Shown here one piece after another: positions 1 through 8,673 of a stretch of 38,506 bases of DNA. How positions within the stretch are numbered: the first letter of the stretch is position 1; the number at the start of each line of letters is the position of its first letter. The stretch comes from an uncultured Lachnospiraceae bacterium (GTDB taxonomy: Bacteria; Bacillota; Clostridia; Lachnospirales; Lachnospiraceae): NCBI GenBank assembly GCA_949893755.1, contig CATLCV010000027.1, positions 1 to 38,506 on the forward strand, given 5' to 3'. The translations under genes were made by a program, and so were the position numbers. The notes beneath the pieces are model-generated. The model saw only the letters and a program-made list of their open reading frames with translations. It did not search any database and was not told where the DNA came from.

Positions 1-122
1 CAAGAGATATGTAAATCTCTATGCGTAGCTTGTAACTGTGAATGTTATTATGAAGAGCCGTATGCGGGAAAGCCGCACGTACGGTTCTGGAAAGGATTTC
101 GCATCGTGAGGTGTGATTTTAC
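1..122 (+). mobile_element. Group II intron, 3' end (domains V and VI)
   Basis: Positions 55-88 form a 34-nt hairpin with the hallmarks of group II intron domain V: it opens with GAGCCGTA, has a GAAA-type tip, carries a CG bulge in the 3' arm and closes with TACGGTTCT. Positions 98-117 then fold as a short stem (TCGCATC with GGTGTGA, loop GTGA), as expected for domain VI. The unpaired-side A at 116 lies 6-7 nt from a plausible AC 3' end at 121-122, which fits a branch point. The rest of the intron, including any reverse transcriptase gene, is outside the window. The exact 3' splice site is inferred. Confidence 0.8.
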
Positions 123-154
123 TAAACAAAAGAGAAGAACAAGGAGGAAAAAAG

Positions 155-1444
155 ATGAAAAGAAGCAAAAGATTACAGGCGGCAATATTGGCTATGGCGT
201 TATGTCTTGTGGTTGGCTGCAGCGCTGCGGAGGGACAGGAAGGTCATACAGAAAAGGGAGAAAAAGAGAAAATCACAGTAGTTGTTCCTCGTCAGGAATT
301 AGATACCGTAGGTCTGGTTGAGGAGTACGTACGAGAGTTTGAGGAGAAAAATGGCATAGAGGTAGAATTGATCAATGCAGCATGGGATGTATGCACAGAT
401 AAAATCAGGACAGAGCTTTCCGTTGGCGGATCGTCCTATGATGTAGTAGATTTTGATAACTCATTGGTTGCAATGTACATTGAGAATGACTGGCTGGAGC
501 CTCTAGATCAGTATGACGGGGCGGAAGAGATGAAGAAAACTCTGGTCGAAGGGCTGGTTGACAAATTTACAGTGGATGATTCTTTCTATGGAGTGGTCTG
601 GAATAACGATACACATGTCTATTTATATAATGAAAAAATGCTGAATGATGCAGGGATTGCAGAACCACCGAAGACTTGGGAGGAATTGATTGCGGCAAGC
701 AGGACTTTAATTGACAAGGGAATATGTAAATATGGAATGCCCATGTGCTTTTCCGGTAATGGAGCAGTGAATGAAGTGACTTGTGCGATATATTCCTTTG
801 GCGGAAATGTTTTCCAGGATGGGAAGCTATGTATAGGTTCCGATGAGGGGGCATTGGAAGCATTTAAAACTCTGGCATCCATGTTGGATGAGGGCTTGAT
901 TGATCCGGCTTCCTTATCCTATGACTATGAAGCGGCGGCAAATGTCTTTTTGAATGGCGACAGCGCATTTTTTATCCAAGCCATGCCGGGATTGTACACA
1001 ACTGCAAACGACCCGGAACAATCTCAGGTAGCAGGTGAAATTAAGGCGGCACCCTATACAATAACAAACAGCAAGGATACCAATGTTGTGCTTACCGTGC
1101 CGGAAGCTTATGCAATACCAAAGAACAGCCAGCATAAAGAGGCGGCATGGGAATTTATAAAATATATGGCCTCTGTTGAATTTGATAAGGTTAAGGCTGT
1201 AGAATTAGGCGCGCTGCCTGTATACGAAGCTGTTTTTGAAGAGGAAGAGGTGTTAAATGCGCATCCGGAATTTGCAGAAATGAGCACTCAGGTAGAATAT
1301 GCGAGAGGTCTGGATGATTTTACATGGTACGATGAATATTCTAACGTATTTCAGTCAGAGCTTCAGAGTCTGCTTTTAGGTAATATTACGGCAGAGCAGT
1401 GTGTTGAAAACATCCAGAAGCAATGTGCACAGTATGAAGAATAG
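155..1444 (+). CDS. Extracellular solute-binding lipoprotein (ABC sugar transporter, family 1)
   Basis: A 429-residue secreted lipoprotein. Residues 1-22 are a basic N-terminus, a hydrophobic stretch and a lipobox ending LVVGC, so C22 should be lipidated and anchor the protein outside the membrane. The rest has the look of family-1 carbohydrate-binding proteins (an early VELINAAWD strand, the NDTHVYLYNEKMLNDAGI segment, and PKTWEELIAAS). The ATG at 155 follows AAGGAGG with good spacing. The open frame extends upstream to a GTG at 113, but that lies in the intron end and has no ribosome site. No permease genes follow; the next genes are sugar enzymes. The permeases may lie upstream of the intron. 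The bound sugar is unknown. Confidence 0.88.
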   Translation: MKRSKRLQAAILAMALCLVVGCSAAEGQEGHTEKGEKEKITVVVPRQELDTVGLVEEYVREFEEKNGIEVELINAAWDVCTDKIRTELSVGGSSYDVVDFDNSLVAMYIENDWLEPLDQYDGAEEMKKTLVEGLVDKFTVDDSFYGVVWNNDTHVYLYNEKMLNDAGIAEPPKTWEELIAASRTLIDKGICKYGMPMCFSGNGAVNEVTCAIYSFGGNVFQDGKLCIGSDEGALEAFKTLASMLDEGLIDPASLSYDYEAAANVFLNGDSAFFIQAMPGLYTTANDPEQSQVAGEIKAAPYTITNSKDTNVVLTVPEAYAIPKNSQHKEAAWEFIKYMASVEFDKVKAVELGALPVYEAVFEEEEVLNAHPEFAEMSTQVEYARGLDDFTWYDEYSNVFQSELQSLLLGNITAEQCVENIQKQCAQYEE

Positions 1445-1573
1445 CTTTAGTTATGCTCAGGAAAGAAAAATGTACTGATTTATAAATGGATACAGTTTTA
1501 ATCTAAGAACTCTTTTTCAGGCATAGAAAGGCCTGGAGTTTAGAGGATATATATATTACAAGGAGGAGAAAAA

Positions 1574-2959
1574 ATGATAAAACCTAGGATTGGATTTTTG
1601 ATTTTCGGTCAGCACAAGGACGGGACTCATACCCATGTAGGCGGACCGCACATGGATTATCTTTTGTTTGACAAGTGTAAGGACGCTGTAAGGTCTTACG
1701 GTATTGAACTGGTCTGCGAAGAGGTGGTAATCCGCGATAAGGACGAGGCAAAAGCGGCATTGAGGAAATTCCGCATAGACGATGACCTGGATGGTGTCAT
1801 CCTGTTTTCCGGCACATGGGTGTGGTCATCCAATTTGATCGCGGCAGTCCGGGAATTTGCCAAAACAGGCAAAGGAATTGTCCTATGGACAATACCGGGT
1901 TCGGAGGGCTGGCGTACAGTAGGAGGGCTGGTTATGCATGGGGCCTTTAATGAGATCGGGATTGAGCACAGGTTTGTATACGGCAATTATGATGAGCCGG
2001 AGCAATTGCGTAAGATTGCAGATTATTGCCGCGCAGCGGCACTGAAAAATAAACTGAATATGGCTACCGTTGGTTCCTTTGGAGGAAGAGGAATGGGGCA
2101 GACCGTGGGTGTGGCCGATCCTTCTCAGGTTATGCGGATGTTCGGCATAGATATTGATTCCCGTGATACGACACAGCTTATTGAATGCGCGAAAAGTATT
2201 CCGGAGGAAGAAGTGAAGGCTCTGGAACCCCGTCTGATCAAACTGTTTGGAGGATTGCCGGAGGATGATGCTGTGACAGACCGCTCTTTGCGGATTTATC
2301 TTGCGCTGAAGAAAAAGATGAAAGAACTGAAATTTGATTATTATACGATTCAGTCATTTCCAGGCATTGGCGATGATTATACGGCAACCTGTTTTGCGCA
2401 GAGCCTGATGCTTGATGATGGAATAGGAACATCCACGCTTGGCGACTTCAATACACTGATGACGACAATCGCACTTACGGAATTGAGCGGACAAAGTGTC
2501 TACTATGGTGATCTGCAGGCAATTGTACGTGAAGAAAATGAAATCCGTATTATTGGAGACGGGGCCTGCCCGCCGTCGCTTGCAGGAGAATTGGATCCTC
2601 CCGCGTATGCCCATCATGGAGTTCCCTATGAGGGGAAAATGGATGGCCTGTCTGTACAGCTTACCTGCAAGCCAGGTGAGGGCGTGATTGCGAGACTCTG
2701 CCGTATTAATGGCGAATACGCGATGACGATTGCGCGCTGCACTGTAATCGAGCCAAAACCGGAGGAACTGGAGAGCAAAAAACTGGAATGCGGATCGCCG
2801 ATGTGGCCCCATGCATTCTGCAGGATTCATGGAGATTTGGATGCGTTTATTGAGGGATGGAATAATGAATATGCATGTCTTGGCTACGGTGGAGATGAAC
2901 TCTATGAGCAAATGGCGGCATTCTGCGATCTGACAGGAATCCGGAAAGTACTTATCTGA
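1574..2959 (+). CDS. L-fucose/L-arabinose isomerase-like protein
   Basis: A 461-residue protein resembling the fucose/arabinose isomerase superfamily: an N-terminal Rossmann-like half (substrate-approach segment FSGTWVWSSNL near residue 80) and a C-terminal half with the family-like strings QSFPGIGDDY, GTSTLGDFNTLM and MWPHAFCRIHGD. In true FucI and AraA, acidic residues and a histidine bind Mn2+ and drive aldose-ketose isomerisation. Here the place where family members often read NH reads NNEY, so the metal site may differ and the reaction is not certain. The ATG follows AAGGAGG. It sits between the binding protein and an AGE-family enzyme, which suggests sugar isomerisation in the same pathway. 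Substrate unknown. Confidence 0.78.
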   Translation: MIKPRIGFLIFGQHKDGTHTHVGGPHMDYLLFDKCKDAVRSYGIELVCEEVVIRDKDEAKAALRKFRIDDDLDGVILFSGTWVWSSNLIAAVREFAKTGKGIVLWTIPGSEGWRTVGGLVMHGAFNEIGIEHRFVYGNYDEPEQLRKIADYCRAAALKNKLNMATVGSFGGRGMGQTVGVADPSQVMRMFGIDIDSRDTTQLIECAKSIPEEEVKALEPRLIKLFGGLPEDDAVTDRSLRIYLALKKKMKELKFDYYTIQSFPGIGDDYTATCFAQSLMLDDGIGTSTLGDFNTLMTTIALTELSGQSVYYGDLQAIVREENEIRIIGDGACPPSLAGELDPPAYAHHGVPYEGKMDGLSVQLTCKPGEGVIARLCRINGEYAMTIARCTVIEPKPEELESKKLECGSPMWPHAFCRIHGDLDAFIEGWNNEYACLGYGGDELYEQMAAFCDLTGIRKVLI

Positions 2960-3046
2960 TCAAGGGCGCGGGGAAAGTAATTCATAATGAACAGCGGCTG
3001 TATGGAAGAAGAACGCATACAGCCGCGCAGATAGCGGAGGTAGAAA

Positions 3047-4282
3047 ATGAAGCTGAAAGCAAAAGATTATGCGGAGTATTATAAGAAACATCTTGTGGAG
3101 GAATGCCTGCCGTTTTGGGACCGCTGTATAGACAGAGAATATGGCGGATATTTCACCTGCTTTGACAGGGAGGGTAATCTGACAGACAGTAATAAATATG
3201 TCTGGTTCCAGGGAAGACAGGTTTATACGTATGCATTGTTATATAACCGGATTGAAAAACGTCAGGAATGGCTGGATAAAGCGTATCATGGATACAAATT
3301 TTTAGTCGAACATTGTTATGCTGGCAATGGCCGTTGGAACCTGCGTCTCAATCAGGCAGGGGAAGTGCTTGTCGGTACGATTGCCATTTACGCGGATCTG
3401 CATTGTATACAGGGACTGGCAGAGTTTATGCTTGCGACACAGGGCACCATCAAAGAAGGGATGCAGATTCTGAACGACAGCTATGATACGCTTGAAAAAA
3501 ATATGTTTGATCCATTTTTTAAAGAGATTTTTGAAAATACATGGAGTGAAAAATTTATCTGGCATGATATGTATTTGACTGCATTGAGCGTAGCGGAGGC
3601 ATGTACTCCTATCTTGGGAGAAAGGCGGACCAGCCGGCTGCTGGAGGAAAGTCTGGACAAAATTTTGTACTGGTTTACCCGTGAGGAGTATCATGTGGTA
3701 TTGGAAGCGATTCGGCGTGATAATACACCGGATTTGGATGACCTGCAAGGACGGTTTGTAAATCCCGGACATATGGTAGAAAGTATGTGGTTCTGTCTGG
3801 ATACCAACCGCAGATTAAAAGATCCGAAGATGCAAAAACGAATTCTGGATGTAATTGATTGGGCATTTGACATCGGTTATGATAAAGAGTACAATGGATT
3901 ATATGCGTTTGTCGATGTTTCAGGAGGGAAGCCGAAGGAGGCTCTTGACTGGTATGTAGAATGTAATTGTGAATGGAACGACAAAGTGTGGTGGCCGAAT
4001 TCAGAAGCACTTTGTGCATTTGCAATGGCATTTGCGGACACTGGCGATGAAAAGTATGGCGAGATGTTCGAAAAGCAGCACGCTTTTTGCCGGGATTATT
4101 TTTATGACCCGGAGTTTGGTGAATGGTACAGCTTCCTGAACCGTGACGGTTCCGTCAAATCTTCTGAGAAAGGTTCCAGATGGAAATGTGCGTTTCATGT
4201 ATTGCGTGCGTTGGTGTTTGTATATGAAGCGATGCAGAGGGCAGGCGAAAGAGAGAGGGCTCTCGAGTGTTATCAATCATGA
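3047..4282 (+). CDS. N-acylglucosamine 2-epimerase (AGE) family epimerase/isomerase
   Basis: A 411-residue (alpha/alpha)6-barrel enzyme of the AGE / cellobiose 2-epimerase / YihS family, about the usual length. The family signature WFQGRQVYTYALLYN is near residues 53-67. The two catalytic histidines are visible as NPGHMVES (H242) and CAFHVLRAL (H384), and VWWPNSEAL precedes the second. Family members interconvert aldoses and ketoses or epimerise at C2 through a cis-enediol intermediate; which of these applies cannot be read from sequence. The ATG follows GCGGAGG. It lies 88 bp after the fucose-isomerase-like gene, probably in the same transcript. Confidence 0.88.
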   Translation: MKLKAKDYAEYYKKHLVEECLPFWDRCIDREYGGYFTCFDREGNLTDSNKYVWFQGRQVYTYALLYNRIEKRQEWLDKAYHGYKFLVEHCYAGNGRWNLRLNQAGEVLVGTIAIYADLHCIQGLAEFMLATQGTIKEGMQILNDSYDTLEKNMFDPFFKEIFENTWSEKFIWHDMYLTALSVAEACTPILGERRTSRLLEESLDKILYWFTREEYHVVLEAIRRDNTPDLDDLQGRFVNPGHMVESMWFCLDTNRRLKDPKMQKRILDVIDWAFDIGYDKEYNGLYAFVDVSGGKPKEALDWYVECNCEWNDKVWWPNSEALCAFAMAFADTGDEKYGEMFEKQHAFCRDYFYDPEFGEWYSFLNRDGSVKSSEKGSRWKCAFHVLRALVFVYEAMQRAGERERALECYQS

Positions 4283-4372
4283 AAACCGAAAATTTAGATT
4301 TCATAACTGGCTGAGATTGTGAAAGTATTGTAATGCAAAATAGATAAACAGGAAGAACGGCGGAGAATATTT

Positions 4373-5560
4373 ATGGAAACAGGAAAACCAGAAGTTATTG
4401 CGCAGATGAATAAGTCGGCGATCGTCCGGCTGCTGAAACAGCATGAAAGGCTGTCCAGAGCTGATTTGACCAGGATGCTTCATATGAGCTTCCCGTCTGT
4501 ATCATCAAATACAAAGCAGCTATTAGAAGATAACTATATTATTGAATATGGCGTTTCAGCCGGAAAAGACGGCCTTGGACGTCGTTCAGTCTTGCTTGCT
4601 TTTAATGAAAAACGGGGATTTGTGGTCGGAGTCTGCTTTAATATCAATAAGATCATAACTGCATGCGCAGATCTTTTGGGCAATCCATTAAGTGTTGTGG
4701 AAAAAAATATGGATTTAACGAAGGATGGGGAATACGCTTATACGTTGATTCGTGATTCCATAAATGAAGTACTTAATAAAAGCTCTGTTTCGCTTGAAAA
4801 ACTGGAGTGCATTTGCGTGGGCATTCCTGGCATATTTGATGAAAACAGCCAAAAGAATCGATTTGTTCCTTATCTGGATTCCTGGGAGGATATTCAGATT
4901 GTCGATCGGTTAAAGCATGACTTTGTTGAAAATGTAGTAGCTGAAAATGTCGTAAATTTAGGTGTCATCGGGGAAAAATGGAGAGGAAATGCGCAGAATT
5001 ATCAGAACGTCGTATATATAGAATATGATGTTGGCATTTCTGCGGGGTTGATTTTAAACGGGGAACTATATTGCGGGCCAAACGGTCTTGCAGGAGAAGT
5101 AGGCTACATAGTCCTCGACCCCAGACAGATGGCAAAAACATTTTCTGACGAAGGCGCGCTGGAGGAATTGATTTCAGGAATTGCCCTGTCAAATGTTTTA
5201 AATGATATCAACGACTTAAGCGAAGAACATTTTGATATTGAACCATTAATTTTACTCAGTGATAACGGAAATGACCGGGCCGGAGAAATGATAGACCATG
5301 TTGTCCGCCATATTGCGGCAATGATCATCAATACAGTGGCAGTATTGAATCCTGAGGTCGTGATTCTGTCGGGCATAAATGGGATACAGATTGGACGGCG
5401 GTATCTTGATGTTATCACGGAATTGGTGAGAGCACATGTTCCGTTCCTTCCGCATATAGAAATATCAAAATATACAGGCAATCAGGCAGGACTGTATGGC
5501 GCATTGCGTATGTCGATCATGAATGCAGCATCGAATATCGACAACGAGCATTTTATATAG
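4373..5560 (+). CDS. ROK-family transcriptional regulator (XylR/NagC-like)
   Basis: A 395-residue protein with an N-terminal winged helix (about residues 10-65, helix pair around LSRADLTRMLHMS and FPSVSSNTKQLL) followed by a ROK sugar-sensing domain. Unlike the ROK kinase downstream, it lacks the CxCGxxGC zinc motif: the equivalent region reads LDPRQMAKTFSDEG. This, with the DNA-binding domain, points to regulation rather than phosphorylation. ROK repressors normally release operators when bound to a sugar or sugar phosphate, so it probably controls this cluster. It begins 90 bp after the AGE gene and is followed 51 bp later by the MFS gene. Effector unknown. Confidence 0.87.
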   Translation: METGKPEVIAQMNKSAIVRLLKQHERLSRADLTRMLHMSFPSVSSNTKQLLEDNYIIEYGVSAGKDGLGRRSVLLAFNEKRGFVVGVCFNINKIITACADLLGNPLSVVEKNMDLTKDGEYAYTLIRDSINEVLNKSSVSLEKLECICVGIPGIFDENSQKNRFVPYLDSWEDIQIVDRLKHDFVENVVAENVVNLGVIGEKWRGNAQNYQNVVYIEYDVGISAGLILNGELYCGPNGLAGEVGYIVLDPRQMAKTFSDEGALEELISGIALSNVLNDINDLSEEHFDIEPLILLSDNGNDRAGEMIDHVVRHIAAMIINTVAVLNPEVVILSGINGIQIGRRYLDVITELVRAHVPFLPHIEISKYTGNQAGLYGALRMSIMNAASNIDNEHFI

Positions 5561-5611
5561 TTCGGCTCTGTTTGGCATTCAAAAAATTCTGGCCAGCATT
5601 CTATAGGAAAA

Positions 5612-6784
5612 ATGAAAAAACAACGATTATTGCTTATCACGATGTTAGGCTTTCTTTTTGTGCTCGGATTAGATACCGGGGGCTTTCAGCAGATTATATT
5701 AAAAATTGCACAAGAGTATGAATTGAGTTATTCACGGATGAGTGGTCTGGTGACAGTAAAATGTATATCTAATTTCCTTTGTATTCTTGTATTTGGGCCG
5801 ATTTCAGACAGAATAGGGAAGAAATACATTCTTTTATGTGCTTCGGGGATTTTTTCCGGAGGCTGTATACTTGCCGCATGTACGCATACATTTTTGTTTA
5901 CGGCGACTGCGATTATAGTGATAGGGATGGCTTTTGGTATATGTGAAGGTTTATCATCCGCCGTTTTGGCTGATGCGTTCCCTGATCAGAGGGAACGCAT
6001 GCTGAATCTTTCGCAGGGGCTGTTCAGCGCAGGGGCAGTTTCGGGTCCGCTGCTGGTTACGGCTGTTATGCGCGGTGCCGGAGTAGATTGGCGCAGGGAG
6101 TTTTATATACTTGCTGTTCTTATGGCTGTATTATTTGTTCTGCTGCTGGTGGTTCCTGTGCCTGGATATGTACAGGCAGCAGAGAAGGCTGTGCGGAAGG
6201 AAAATGAAAAAAAGGCGTTTGGCGGGATTCCTGTAAAAATTATTGGAGTTTTATTTTGCGCGATGCTTTTATATTCTGGAATGGAAAATGGTTTGGGATA
6301 TTTTATAGATACATTTTTTGTACATCAGTATGATGCGGCACAGCTATCCACATTTGCATTATCGGGAATGTGGCTGGCAATGTTTTTATCAAGGCTGATC
6401 TGCGCTTCTTCTAAAGGAAAACACGAATGTGTAGTTTTGTGGTCTCTGACTATATTAATTTTCCTTTCCATCGGTCTGATTCTCGCAAAGGCAAGTATGT
6501 CTGCAATGCTTATCTGTGTCCTGTTTGGCGCAGCATTTGGCCCTGTCTGGCCAATGCTGATCAGCTTTTCGGTTCGGGAGGCACCGGCATATTCAGGAAC
6601 GATAACAAGCTGGATGGCAGCAGGCAGCAGTATTGGAGCAAGTGTGTTTCCGCTGTTAATGGGAAGTGCGGCTGATTTATTGGGAGATATCAGATATGCG
6701 GCCGGGGTGCTGCTTGTATTGGCGATTTCTGCTGTAGTTGTGTTCGGATTTTATCTGATGAAAAGAGAAAACATCAGAGTATAG
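5612..6784 (+). CDS. Major facilitator superfamily transporter
   Basis: A 390-residue integral membrane protein with about 12 hydrophobic segments. The MFS motif A is clear between helices 2 and 3 (GPISDRIGKKYILL, about residues 61-74), and a polar linker rich in E and K (about residues 191-205) separates the two six-helix halves. Placement between the ROK regulator and the ROK kinase makes it the likely importer, or an exporter of an intermediate, for the sugar handled by this cluster. This matters because the binding protein at the cluster start has no permeases in the window. The ribosome site is weak (TAGGAAAA). Substrate unknown. Confidence 0.88.
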   Translation: MKKQRLLLITMLGFLFVLGLDTGGFQQIILKIAQEYELSYSRMSGLVTVKCISNFLCILVFGPISDRIGKKYILLCASGIFSGGCILAACTHTFLFTATAIIVIGMAFGICEGLSSAVLADAFPDQRERMLNLSQGLFSAGAVSGPLLVTAVMRGAGVDWRREFYILAVLMAVLFVLLLVVPVPGYVQAAEKAVRKENEKKAFGGIPVKIIGVLFCAMLLYSGMENGLGYFIDTFFVHQYDAAQLSTFALSGMWLAMFLSRLICASSKGKHECVVLWSLTILIFLSIGLILAKASMSAMLICVLFGAAFGPVWPMLISFSVREAPAYSGTITSWMAAGSSIGASVFPLLMGSAADLLGDIRYAAGVLLVLAISAVVVFGFYLMKRENIRV

Positions 6785-6802
6785 TTATATTGGAGAAAGC
6801 AT

Positions 6803-7795
6803 ATGAAATATTTTTTGGCATTGGATTTAGGAGGAACAAAGACATCTGCCGCATTGTTTACGCAGGAAGGCGTCATGGCAGAGAATTATGTATATACTGT
6901 AGCATCTAAAACCTTTCATGGGGAATCAGCGGTATATGAAAATTCAAAAAAAGCATTGGAACATATCTTGGATCAGTTTAAAGTGGATATGTCAGAGGTT
7001 TTGGGAATGGGGGTTGGATGTCCCGGGCCGTTGGATGCGGATCGTGGAATTATTTTAAATGCGCCCCTAATGGGATGGAAAAATTTCCCGTTAAAGGACA
7101 GGCTGACCCAGGATTTTCAGATTCCGGTTAGAGTTGATAATGACTGTAATCTGGGGGCTTTGGCAGAGCAGCGTCAGGGCTGTGCGATGGGATTGAAAAA
7201 TGTGATTTATGTTACGGTCAGTACGGGAGTAGGGGCAGGAATTTTAATTGACGGACAGATTTACCATGGAAAGACAGGAGGAGCAGGTGAATTCGGCCAT
7301 CTCTCGATAGAAGAGAATGGCAAGTTATGTCCTTGCGGCAACAGGGGATGTCTGGAATTGTACTGTTCAGGGACGGCAATCAAGGATATCCTTGTACAGG
7401 AATCACGAAAAGGAACAAAGGGACTGGTGTTCGACCTGGCGGCAGGCAATGAAGGAAAGCTGGATGCAAAATTGCTTGCAGAGGCGGCGGAGCAAGGGGA
7501 TGCGTTTTCTTTGGCTTTATTCGAAAGAATCGGAGAAAGACTGGGATATGGTCTGTCAAATTTATTTAACCTTTTTGACCCGGATATGGTGGTTATAGGA
7601 GGCGGTGTTTCGAAGAGCCATCAATTTTTTGAGGAGGCATTGCTCCGGGCATTGAAAAGCCGTGCGATCGGATACGTTCAGGATGGACAGATTGCGTACT
7701 CAAGTATGTGCGACAAGGTGGTACTTTACGGAGCCTGTTCTTTGATTCGTGAGGCAGTGGAGAAAGGAGAAAAATCATGTCATTTGTTACATTAA
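6803..7795 (+). CDS. ROK-family sugar kinase (glucokinase/fructokinase-like)
   Basis: A 330-residue cytoplasmic ATP-dependent sugar kinase. Visible motifs are the phosphate-binding DLGGTKT (8-14), GVGCPGPLD, the catalytic-base segment VDNDCN (D114), the STGVGAGI nucleotide loop, the EFGH sugar-binding segment and a complete zinc motif CPCGNRGC (176-183). The family phosphorylates glucose, fructose, N-acetylmannosamine, allose and related sugars. In this cluster the likely product is a hexose or ketose phosphate for the aldolase that follows. Its last 19 bases overlap the start of the aldolase gene, which suggests translational coupling of the two steps. Confidence 0.92.
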   Translation: MKYFLALDLGGTKTSAALFTQEGVMAENYVYTVASKTFHGESAVYENSKKALEHILDQFKVDMSEVLGMGVGCPGPLDADRGIILNAPLMGWKNFPLKDRLTQDFQIPVRVDNDCNLGALAEQRQGCAMGLKNVIYVTVSTGVGAGILIDGQIYHGKTGGAGEFGHLSIEENGKLCPCGNRGCLELYCSGTAIKDILVQESRKGTKGLVFDLAAGNEGKLDAKLLAEAAEQGDAFSLALFERIGERLGYGLSNLFNLFDPDMVVIGGGVSKSHQFFEEALLRALKSRAIGYVQDGQIAYSSMCDKVVLYGACSLIREAVEKGEKSCHLLH

Positions 7796-8631
7796 AAGAG
7801 ATTTTGAGAGGAACAAGAGAAAATGGTTATGCAGTCGGCGCATTTAATTTTAACAGCTATGAGGATGTACAGGGAATCATCAATGGCGCAGTCGCTAAGA
7901 ATGCCCCTGTCATAGTAATGGCAAGTATGGGAGCGGTGAAGTATATCGGACTGAAGGCTACGGCATATATGGTTCGCGGAATTGCGGAATCGGCGGAGAT
8001 TCCGGTCTGTCTGCATTTGGATCATGCGACAGATTTGGACTTGATTCGGAAGTGTATTGATGTGGGATTTACTTCTGTCATGATTGATGCGTCTATGAAG
8101 TCTTACGAGGAAAACATACAGGAGACCGCGTCTATCGTTGCTTATGCAAAGAAGATGGGATGCTCGGTGGAGGCTGAATTGGGAAGAGTCGGTGGAAGAG
8201 AAGAGGAAGTGATCGTTGATGAAGCTTCAGCGGCATTTACGAATCCTGAGGATGTGCCTGATTTTGTAAAAAGAACGGGGATAGACGCGCTTGCGATTGC
8301 ATTTGGGACAGCGCACGGTTTTTATAAAAAAGAACCGAAGCTTGACTATGAGCGTATTGCGGCAATTGCAGAAATTACAGAGATTCCTCTGGTAATGCAT
8401 GGGGGAACCGGGGTGTCAGAGGAAGGGTTCAGAAAAGCGATCCGAAATGGCATCAGCAAAGTAAATGTGGGTACAGAATTGAAAGCGACATATGTTTCTG
8501 CCATACGGGACGTGACAGCCAAGAATCCAGGGGAGGGGGATCCCAGAAAGTACATGTGCAGTGTAAAACAGGACTGCAGCGAGGTCGTTCAGAGAAAGAT
8601 AGACATATTTGGCTGTGCAGGCAGAGGCTAA
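7777..8631 (+). CDS. Class II ketose-bisphosphate aldolase (GatY/KbaY-like)
   Basis: A 284-residue Zn-dependent aldolase. D82 and H83 in HLDHATD, H180 in GTAHG and H208 in MHGGTG fall at exactly the residue numbers I recall for tagatose-1,6-bisphosphate aldolases GatY/KbaY, and the length also matches. The family cleaves ketose 1,6-bisphosphates to dihydroxyacetone phosphate and a three-carbon aldehyde phosphate. Some relatives accept other ketose phosphates, so tagatose is not proven. The ATG follows AGAAAGGAGA and overlaps the kinase gene by 19 bp. The neighbouring kinase supplies only one obvious sugar phosphorylation, so a second kinase (perhaps the P-loop protein at 9772, or a housekeeping Pfk) would be needed for a bisphosphate. 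Confidence 0.9.
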   Translation: MSFVTLKEILRGTRENGYAVGAFNFNSYEDVQGIINGAVAKNAPVIVMASMGAVKYIGLKATAYMVRGIAESAEIPVCLHLDHATDLDLIRKCIDVGFTSVMIDASMKSYEENIQETASIVAYAKKMGCSVEAELGRVGGREEEVIVDEASAAFTNPEDVPDFVKRTGIDALAIAFGTAHGFYKKEPKLDYERIAAIAEITEIPLVMHGGTGVSEEGFRKAIRNGISKVNVGTELKATYVSAIRDVTAKNPGEGDPRKYMCSVKQDCSEVVQRKIDIFGCAGRG

Positions 8632-8673
8632 AACATATGGCATTCAGAGAATTATAAGAATGAGGTGGGAGCT

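Noticed and set aside
113..154. GTG start extending the solute-binding protein upstream
   Set aside because: It falls inside the intron's domain VI, has no ribosome site, and would spoil the lipoprotein signal peptide that begins at 155.
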